Below are positions 58,787 to 64,000 of a stretch of DNA of 64,000 nucleotides, one piece after another; within the stretch, counting starts at the first letter, position 1, and each line of letters opens with the position of its first letter. The notes under the pieces were generated by a model. The model was given only the letters and a program-made list of their open reading frames with translations. It did no database searches and was not told the DNA's origin. This DNA is from Congregicoccus sp964517665. GTDB lineage: Bacteria; Verrucomicrobiota; Verrucomicrobiia; Opitutales; Opitutaceae. Position numbers and translations under genes: made by a program. The stretch lies in assembly GCA_964517665.1 (NCBI GenBank), contig CAZFCY010000001.1, positions 1-64,000 of the forward strand. The letters run 5' to 3'.

Positions 58787-59767
58787 TCAGCCGATCTTTT
58801 TTGTCGGCGCCTCGGGGTTGACCTGCGCGATGGGCTTCTCGCCGTTGACGGCGAGGATGAGATTCCTCACGGCGGTCGTCGCCTGGCGCTCGACGCTCTC
58901 GTAGGTGCGCGAAGCCACGTGCGGCGTGACGACGCAGTTCGGCGCCCTGAGCAGCGGGTGATCGGCCGGGGGCGGCTCGACGTCGAGCACATCGGCGCCG
59001 TAGCCGCCGACCTGTCCGCTCTCGAGCGCGGCGGCCATGTCCACCGTGTTCACGATCTCGCCACGCGCGCAATTGAGGATGAGCACGCCCTTCTTCATCT
59101 TCGCGATGTTCTTCGCGCTGATCAGGTCGCGCGTCTCGGGCGTGAGGTTGGTGTGGAGCGAGATGTAGTCGCTCGCGGCGAAGATCTCGTCCACCGAGGC
59201 GGCGCGTTTCACGTCGTGCTCTTTTGCGAACGCCTCGTCCCAATAGACATCGAAGCCGATCGGGCGCATCCCGAAGGCGCGGGCGCGAATCGCCACTTCC
59301 TTGCCGATCCGGCCGAGCCCGATGATGCCGATCGTCTTCTCGAGCAGTTCGTGGCCGGTCCTGCGTTTCCATTCGCCACCGCGGGTGGCATCGGTGGCGA
59401 AAAGGAGATTTTTCTCCAGCGCGAGCAGGAGCAGGAAGGTGTGCTCGGCCACGGTGGTGTGGTTCACCCCGGGCGTGAAGAGCACGGGGATCGAGAATCG
59501 CGTGGCGGACTCGACGTCGATCTTGTCCACGCCGATGCCGTACTTGCTGATGATCTTCAGGCGCGGCAGTGATTTTTCCAGCACGGCGCGCGTGATCGCG
59601 TCGTCGCCGCAGATGAAGGCGTCGAAGTCACCCGCGAGTTCGAGCATGCGCGCCTCGGTCAGCGGGCCGCGTTCGCGGACGACTTCGTAGCCGGCCTGCT
59701 CGAGCAGCGTGTGATGCTCGCCGGGCGTATCCTGAAAGGATGTGGTGGTAAGAAGGATGCGGATCAT
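58787..59767 (-). CDS. D-isomer-specific 2-hydroxyacid dehydrogenase (SerA-like)
   Basis: A 326-residue NAD-dependent enzyme. It contains the nucleotide motif IGLGRIGKEVAIRARAFGM, the hydride-transfer region LHTNLTPETRDLIS with the substrate Arg near NCARGEIVNT, the catalytic Glu in DVLDVEPPPADHPLL and His in VVTPHVASRTYE. The substrate may be phosphoglycerate, hydroxypyruvate or a sugar-acid intermediate; the LacI-linked cluster favours catabolism over serine synthesis. It is the first enzyme downstream of lacI on the minus strand. Confidence 0.9.
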   Translation of the reverse strand: MIRILLTTTSFQDTPGEHHTLLEQAGYEVVRERGPLTEARMLELAGDFDAFICGDDAITRAVLEKSLPRLKIISKYGIGVDKIDVESATRFSIPVLFTPGVNHTTVAEHTFLLLLALEKNLLFATDATRGGEWKRRTGHELLEKTIGIIGLGRIGKEVAIRARAFGMRPIGFDVYWDEAFAKEHDVKRAASVDEIFAASDYISLHTNLTPETRDLISAKNIAKMKKGVLILNCARGEIVNTVDMAAALESGQVGGYGADVLDVEPPPADHPLLRAPNCVVTPHVASRTYESVERQATTAVRNLILAVNGEKPIAQVNPEAPTKKIG

Positions 59768-59824
59768 GTCTTGAAAAGGTCGAAAGTCTCAGGTCGAAGG
59801 TTTCAAAAACCGCCGGGAGATGGC

Positions 59825-60895
59825 TCAAGCGAGGATCGCCGCGACGGGCGCGGCGGCCGAAGAGGCGCGCGGGATCAGGAGCGGACTGACCTGCCGGAGC
59901 GCAAGCCCGGTCGAAGACTTTCCGCCGGTCTGCCGCACGAGGAGAGCGACCGCCGTCTGCATGATTTCGTCGATGTGCTGGTCGACCGAGGTGAGCGCCG
60001 GCTTGATGTGCGGGGAGACGTCGAGGTTGTCGAAGCCGACGATGGAAACCTCGCCGGCCACGGCCACGCCCGCTTCTTGGAGGCGGAGCATGGCGCCGAT
60101 GGCGACCTGGTCGTTGATGGCGAGAATCGCGGTCGGACGCGGCGTGAGCCGCAAAAACCGGTCGGCCAGGCTTTTCCCGTAGGCGAAGTTCAATTCCGGC
60201 GGGACGGGGTCGGAAAGGCTGACGACATCGCGCTCCGAGGAGAGTCCGTGCTCTTGCACCACGGCGCTGATCGCATCGCAACGGATCTGTCCCCAGGGGA
60301 CGTTGCCATCGATTCCGAGGAGCGCGAAGCGCCGGTGTCCGAATCCGTGGAGATGCTCGAAGAGGCAGCGCATGCCGGCCCTTCGATCGAGCTCGACCGT
60401 CGGGAGCGGCAGGCGCTCCTGCGGATCGATCATGACGACCGGCGTTTTATGTTGCTCGAGGAGCGTGGTGATTTTCGCGGCGTTGCCCGAACTCATGCCG
60501 CCGACCAGCACCAGGCCGTCCACCCGCATCGCGAGAAAATGACGCACGACGGTCAGCTCCAATTCGGGATTGCCGTCGGTGACTTCCTGGAGCGCGCGAA
60601 ACCCGGCCTCCCGCAACACCCGCTGGAGCGTCGCGATCTTGCGCGAGATGATGGGCAGGCCGATCGCCTGGAAACAAACGCCGATCATGCCCGTGCTGGA
60701 GCCGCGCAAGGCCCGGCCAAGCGGACTCGGCACGAAGCCCAATTCGTCCATCGCCTCGCGCACGCGCCGCGAGGTCTCGGGCTTCACCTCGGGATGGCCG
60801 TTGAGCACCCGAGAGATCGTCCAACGCGAAAGCCCCAGATGCCGCGCCAGCGCCGAGGTGGATACGATGGGCTTGGTGGATCTCTTTCGCGACAC
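59825..60895 (-). CDS. LacI-family transcriptional regulator
   Basis: The GTG at 60895 (VSRKRSTKPIVSTSALARHL) gives 356 residues starting just before the helix-turn-helix (SALARHLGLSRWTISRVLNG), the normal LacI N-terminus. The hinge motif (GRALRGSSTGMIGV) is followed by a periplasmic-binding-like ligand domain (AILAINDQVAIGAML; VSIVGFDNLDVSPHIKPALT). The frame is open further upstream to an ATG at 61009 that would begin inside a palindrome; this is unlikely to be used. It heads the three-dehydrogenase cluster and probably represses it in response to a sugar or sugar-acid ligand. Confidence 0.93.
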   Translation of the reverse strand: MSRKRSTKPIVSTSALARHLGLSRWTISRVLNGHPEVKPETSRRVREAMDELGFVPSPLGRALRGSSTGMIGVCFQAIGLPIISRKIATLQRVLREAGFRALQEVTDGNPELELTVVRHFLAMRVDGLVLVGGMSSGNAAKITTLLEQHKTPVVMIDPQERLPLPTVELDRRAGMRCLFEHLHGFGHRRFALLGIDGNVPWGQIRCDAISAVVQEHGLSSERDVVSLSDPVPPELNFAYGKSLADRFLRLTPRPTAILAINDQVAIGAMLRLQEAGVAVAGEVSIVGFDNLDVSPHIKPALTSVDQHIDEIMQTAVALLVRQTGGKSSTGLALRQVSPLLIPRASSAAAPVAAILA

Positions 60896-60980
60896 AGGAC
60901 GATGCTTACAAACACGTGTTGGGTGAGTCCAATCCTTTTCTCGAAGATCCGCGGCGATGGCGCGGGTGTTCGCCTTCGAT

Positions 60981-61000
60981 CCCCGCCCTCCCGGGCAGGG
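60981..61000. repeat. Type 2 palindrome, intergenic copy
   Basis: The arms CCCCGCCC (60981-60988) and GGGCAGGG (60993-61000, one mismatch) surround the loop TCCC, preceded by GAT. It is the only copy of this family in the window that is clearly outside a gene, between lacI and the small basic protein gene. Confidence 0.65.
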
Positions 61001-61129
61001 CCGGGCCATTCACGCGGCGCGCCGCCGGAGCGGCGGCATCCGGACGCGCGAGGCGAATGCGACGCTTGACGGCAGTCGGGCAATCCACTCACTGTCACCG
61101 CTTTTTCAGTCGCCCACTCACTTCAAATC

Positions 61130-61228
61130 ATGAGCCAACAGCATCGCAAATCCGTCAAACGCGCGCGTCGCAAGCGCTACCTCCGCCGTCAGAAAGACAC
61201 CGCCCGCACCACGAAGGCGAAGAAGTAG
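61130..61228 (+). CDS. Small Arg/Lys-rich protein (32 aa)
   Basis: The short frame starting ATG at 61130 encodes 32 residues, 15 of them Arg or Lys (start MSQQHRKSVKRARRKRYLRR, end TKAKK). The composition suggests a ribosome- or nucleic-acid-binding peptide similar in style to ribosomal protein L36/Thx-size proteins; tiny basic proteins like this are common in Verrucomicrobiota. It is followed by a degenerate heptad hairpin and an intrinsic terminator, supporting it as a transcribed unit. Function unknown. Confidence 0.6.
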   Translation: MSQQHRKSVKRARRKRYLRRQKDTARTTKAKK

Positions 61229-61245
61229 GCGTGGTCGAAGCCGCG

Positions 61246-61310
61246 TTGGAGTTGAGGTTTGAGTCGAAGGGTTCGCAGAGGCGGCCACTTCAACTCAGAC
61301 TTCAAACTTG
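61246..61310. repeat. Degenerate heptad-like inverted repeat
   Basis: The left part (about 61246-61270, TTGGAGTTGAGGTTTGAG) and right part (about 61286-61310, CTTCAACTCAGACTTCAAAC) are approximately inverted with irregular 7-nt spacing of TTGA/TCAA cores. It resembles the phased hairpins elsewhere but is more worn. Confidence 0.45.
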
Positions 61311-61331
61311 AACCCTTTTCCGGCCCCTCGC

Positions 61332-61356
61332 GCCCGCGTTTTGGCGGGCTTTTTTT
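61332..61356 (+). terminator. Intrinsic terminator abutting rimO start
   Basis: Stem GCCCGC (61332-61337)/GCGGGC (61344-61349), loop 6 nt, followed by seven T (61350-61356). The rimO ATG begins 2 nt later at 61358. It should end transcription of the small basic protein gene; because it directly precedes rimO it may also act as an attenuator. Confidence 0.85.
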
Positions 61357-61357
61357 C

Positions 61358-62770
61358 ATGATCAAAGTCGGTCTCATTTCGCTCGGTTGCGCGAAGAACC
61401 TCGTGGATTCCGAGATCATGGCCGGCCATCTGCGGAAAGCCGGCATGGAAATGACCGCCGACACGGCCTCGGCCGACGTGGTCATCGTCAACACCTGCTC
61501 GTTCCTCAACTCCGCGAAGGAGGAGAGCATCCAGACGATCCTCGAGGCTCACGAGGACCGCGGCATGCGCAAACGCCGCCGCGAGCAGAAGTTGATCGTC
61601 GCCGGCTGCATGGCGCAGCGTTTCTCGAAGGATCTGCCCGGCGCGCTGCCGGAGGTCGACGCGTTCATCGGCCTCGATCAGGTCACGAGCGTCGCGACGG
61701 TGATCGACGGGCTCTACGCCACGGAACGAAAGGTCGCGGAGCCGGCGCCGAATCTCGTCAACGCGCGCTCCACGTTCATCCCCGACTACGACACGCCGCG
61801 CTTCCGGCTCACGCCGCGGCACCTCGCCTACGTCAAGATCGCCGAGGGCTGCAACCATCCCTGCAGCTTTTGCATCATCCCGAAGATCCGCGGCCAGCAT
61901 CGCAGCCGGACGATCGACTCCGTCGTGCGCGAAGCGCGCCAGCTCGTTTCCGAGGGCGTGCGCGAGATCAACCTGATCTCCCAGGACACGACCTACTTCG
62001 GCATGGATCGCTGGGAAAAACGCCCGAATCCGCGCACGCCCGTGGATTCGAGCCGCGGCGACTCGCTCGTGACGCTGCTGCGCGAACTCGACCAGATCGC
62101 AGGTGATTTCTGGATACGCATTCTCTACACGCATCCCGCGCACTGGAGCCCGGAGCTGATCCGGACGATCGCGACATCGGACAAGATCGCGCGTTACGTG
62201 GACATGCCGCTGCAGCACATCTCCGATCGCATGCTCGGCGCGATGCGCCGCGAAACCTCCTCGCAATACATCCGCGATCTCGTCCGCGACATCCGCGCGG
62301 GCATTCCCGGCATCGCGTTGCGGACGACCTTCATCGTCGGCTTTCCCGGCGAGACGGAGGACGACCAGCGCGAACTGCTCGAATTCATCCGTGAAACGCG
62401 TTTCGAGCGGCTCGGTGTTTTCGAATATTCCCAGGAGGAAGGCACGCGCGCGGCAAAGCTGGACGAACAGTTGCCGGCGCGCGTGAAGAAGAAACGCTGG
62501 CACGAGGCGATGCGCCTGCAGCGCGAGATCGCCGAAAATGTCAGCGCCGGCATGATCGGCCGCGTCCTGCGTGTGCTGGTCGAGTCTCCCGGTGTCGCGC
62601 GCGGCGGGGCGGACGCGCCGGACATCGACGGTCGCGTGTATGTGCCGCCCGGGTTGCCGGTCGGTGAATTCGCCGACGTGACGATCACGGGATCCAGCGG
62701 CTACGATCTTCTCGCCGGCGTCGAGGCGCCGTCCGGGGAGATGTTCAGGGATCTCGCCGTCGCGCAATGA
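61358..62770 (+). CDS. rimO: Ribosomal protein S12 methylthiotransferase
   Basis: Radical-SAM enzyme that methylthiolates Asp88 of ribosomal protein S12. It has an N-terminal UPF0004 domain (VGLISLGCAKNLVDSEIMAG with the first cluster Cys; NTCSFLNSAKEES), radical-SAM triad EGCNHPCSFCIIPKIRGQ (CxxxCxxC) and a C-terminal TRAM domain. From ATG 61358 it has 470 residues, slightly longer than most RimO but normal at both ends. Upstream TTG 61259 would read through the terminator hairpin and is unlikely. There is no Shine-Dalgarno-like sequence between terminator and ATG. Confidence 0.95.
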   Translation: MIKVGLISLGCAKNLVDSEIMAGHLRKAGMEMTADTASADVVIVNTCSFLNSAKEESIQTILEAHEDRGMRKRRREQKLIVAGCMAQRFSKDLPGALPEVDAFIGLDQVTSVATVIDGLYATERKVAEPAPNLVNARSTFIPDYDTPRFRLTPRHLAYVKIAEGCNHPCSFCIIPKIRGQHRSRTIDSVVREARQLVSEGVREINLISQDTTYFGMDRWEKRPNPRTPVDSSRGDSLVTLLRELDQIAGDFWIRILYTHPAHWSPELIRTIATSDKIARYVDMPLQHISDRMLGAMRRETSSQYIRDLVRDIRAGIPGIALRTTFIVGFPGETEDDQRELLEFIRETRFERLGVFEYSQEEGTRAAKLDEQLPARVKKKRWHEAMRLQREIAENVSAGMIGRVLRVLVESPGVARGGADAPDIDGRVYVPPGLPVGEFADVTITGSSGYDLLAGVEAPSGEMFRDLAVAQ

Positions 62771-62847
62771 TCACGCGCGCAGGCGCCCCGCCCGTCGCGG
62801 GCTTGATTCCGGGCCGCTCCCGCTCACGCTGAGAGCTTTCCCGCGCC

Positions 62848-63720
62848 ATGGATTTTCTCACGGATCGCGCCTGGCTTTGGATCGCAACCGCGTTTTACGC
62901 GATCGCGTTCGCCACCTCGACATTCTCGATGGCGCGCTCGCGGAGCCGGTCGCGCGGGTTGATGCTCGCGCTCGTCGTCATCGGAGCCGCGTTCCAGACG
63001 ACCGGGCTTTATCTCCGCGGCCTGGAGGCGGGCGGATGCCCCGTGCGAAACACGTTCGAGGTCATCCAGTTCGTCGTCTGGTCCGCCACGATTCTTTATC
63101 TCGTGGTCGGCACGGCCTTCCGCGTCAGCCTGCTCGGCTACTTCACCTCCGGGCTCGCGGTGGTTCTCAGCATCGCCTCGCTTTCGATTCCCGGATGGGA
63201 TGCGGCCACGCGCCCGCCCATCTTCGGCGGCGTCCCGTGGATCGAGGCCCATGCGTCGCTCGGGTTGTTCGCCTACGGCGCTTTCGGCACCCTCGCGCTG
63301 ACTTCGCTCATGTTTCTGCTCCAGACCTTCAGCCTGAAGCGCAAGCACGTGCGCGGACTCTTCGCGTTTCTGCCGTCGATCGTCGCGCTGGAGCAGATCA
63401 ACTACCGGCTGCTCCTCACCGGGCTCGTCGTGCTGACGGTGTCGCTCGTCGCGGGCGCGCATTACTACAGCCAGGATCCGGATTCCATCAGCGGCATGAA
63501 ACTGGTCGTGGCGACGACGGTGTGGTTTGCCTACATGGTCGTGCTGGCGTTGCGGCTGCGCCGCGTGCTCGTCTCCGCGTCGCTGGCCTGGACGTGCCTC
63601 GCCCTCTTCGGTTTCGCGCTCTATTCGCTCGGGCAGATCACCCGCCCGCCCTCCACAGGGGCCAGCGAAGCCCGCGACGTGACGCCGGTCGCGGAAGCGC
63701 AAACGGAGGCCGCGCCATGA
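62848..63720 (+). CDS. CcsA/HemX-like cytochrome c assembly membrane protein
   Basis: A 290-residue protein with about eight membrane helices. It has the conserved periplasmic-loop arrangement of the CcmC/CcsA/HemX family (LEAGGCPVRNTFEVIQFVVW; VPWIEAHASLGLFAYGAFG with an axial-type His; LTVSLVAGAHYYS). Family members handle haem for cytochrome c maturation; small forms next to hemA are called HemX or YpjD-like. Its stop overlaps the hemA start (ATGA), strongly linking it to haem synthesis. The tryptophan-rich WWD motif of full CcsA is not obvious. Confidence 0.85.
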   Translation: MDFLTDRAWLWIATAFYAIAFATSTFSMARSRSRSRGLMLALVVIGAAFQTTGLYLRGLEAGGCPVRNTFEVIQFVVWSATILYLVVGTAFRVSLLGYFTSGLAVVLSIASLSIPGWDAATRPPIFGGVPWIEAHASLGLFAYGAFGTLALTSLMFLLQTFSLKRKHVRGLFAFLPSIVALEQINYRLLLTGLVVLTVSLVAGAHYYSQDPDSISGMKLVVATTVWFAYMVVLALRLRRVLVSASLAWTCLALFGFALYSLGQITRPPSTGASEARDVTPVAEAQTEAAP

Positions 63721-64000
63721 ACGCGCCCGCGCGGCTCGTCGCCCTCGGCGCCTCGCATCACAACACGCCGCTGGAGATGCGCGAGCGCTTCGCTGTTTCG
63801 CCCGATCGCATGCTGGATCTCTATCGCCACCTGCGCGCGAGCCCGGGCGTGCGCGAGGCGCTCGTGCTCAACACCTGCAACCGTCTCGAGGTTTACTCGG
63901 TAGTCGAAGGGCACGAATCGACCGCGCCGCTGGAGGCCGCGCTGTGCGCGTTTCAACACATCGACCCGGCGGAGTTCGCGCGGCATCGCTACACCTTGCG
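63717..64000 (+). CDS. hemA: Glutamyl-tRNA reductase (3' partial)
   Basis: Only the first 94 residues are in the window. They show the family N-terminus: LVALGASHHNTPLEMRERFA with the conserved His, followed by VLNTCNRLEVYSVV containing the catalytic Cys. The enzyme reduces Glu-tRNA to glutamate-1-semialdehyde, the first step of C5 haem synthesis. It overlaps the upstream CcsA/HemX-like gene by 4 nt, a frequent arrangement. The gene is cut by the right edge of the window. Confidence 0.94.
   Translation, partial: MNAPARLVALGASHHNTPLEMRERFAVSPDRMLDLYRHLRASPGVREALVLNTCNRLEVYSVVEGHESTAPLEAALCAFQHIDPAEFARHRYTL

Overview
The window is 64 kb of GC-rich (roughly two-thirds G+C), gene-dense bacterial chromosome on a scaffold with two assembly gaps (36884-36893 and 51000-51099). 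No ribosomal RNA or tRNA gene, phage, classical insertion sequence or CRISPR array was recognised. The gene content fits a member of the Verrucomicrobiota, possibly near Opitutales, although that placement is inference. The main clues are the long IspG with an extra middle domain, the DUF4159-MoxR-DUF58-VWA-DUF4175 operon, Gld-type ABC genes, lone four-helix-bundle genes, a tiny Arg/Lys-rich protein, and a classical menaquinone pathway.

Layout. 1-1.9 kb: 3' part of an NDH-2-like oxidoreductase fused to cNMP-binding and CBS domains, then phhB. 2-8.8 kb: lipid and isoprenoid precursor block uppS-cdsA-dxr-rseP-ispG. 9-15.2 kb: rhomboid protease, glnE, and a Prc-type tail-specific protease. 15.2-18.4 kb: prmC and prfA on the minus strand, then a HAD hydrolase. 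18.7-23.6 kb: a Gld-like ABC exporter (ATPase, permease, GldG-like protein) ending in a DUF4340 protein fused to an FKBP prolyl isomerase. 23.8-27.1 kb: sulfate activation operon cysC-cysD-cysN (minus strand), interrupted between cysD and cysN by a four-helix-bundle gene flanked by heptad-repeat arms. 27.2-30.2 kb: a second ABC exporter with acylphosphatase. 30.5-32.1 kb: an unknown acidic protein and a hydroxypyruvate-isomerase-like protein. 32.3-46.8 kb: an eight-gene, mostly overlapping operon (TPR/zincin, DUF4159, MoxR ATPase, DUF58, BatA-like, DUF4175, VWA/GATase-like, caspase-fold pseudoenzyme). 46.9-52.6 kb: menF-menD-menB and metG (minus strand). 52.9-56.7 kb: three pseudopilin/PilX-like genes. 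56.7-60.9 kb: a LacI-controlled set of three dehydrogenases (minus strand), probably for sugar acids. 61.1-64 kb: small basic protein, rimO, a CcsA/HemX-like membrane protein, and the 5' end of hemA.

The most unusual layer is non-coding. Several intergenic hairpins have arms built of equal numbers of 7-nt or 9-nt phased units: 8+8 at 1511-1627, 4+4 at 6464-6588, 3+3 at 39821-39883 and 3+3 at 58678-58755. A 5+5 version encloses the four-helix-bundle gene at 25045-25534, which suggests an IVS-like element family with and without cargo. A second layer is short REP-like palindromes. Three sit in frame inside ispG and one lies in the 5' coding part of the caspase-like gene, resembling protein-coding palindromic elements known from Rickettsia. 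A third signal is a dyad with a CGTACG core, present twice (8847 and 15203).
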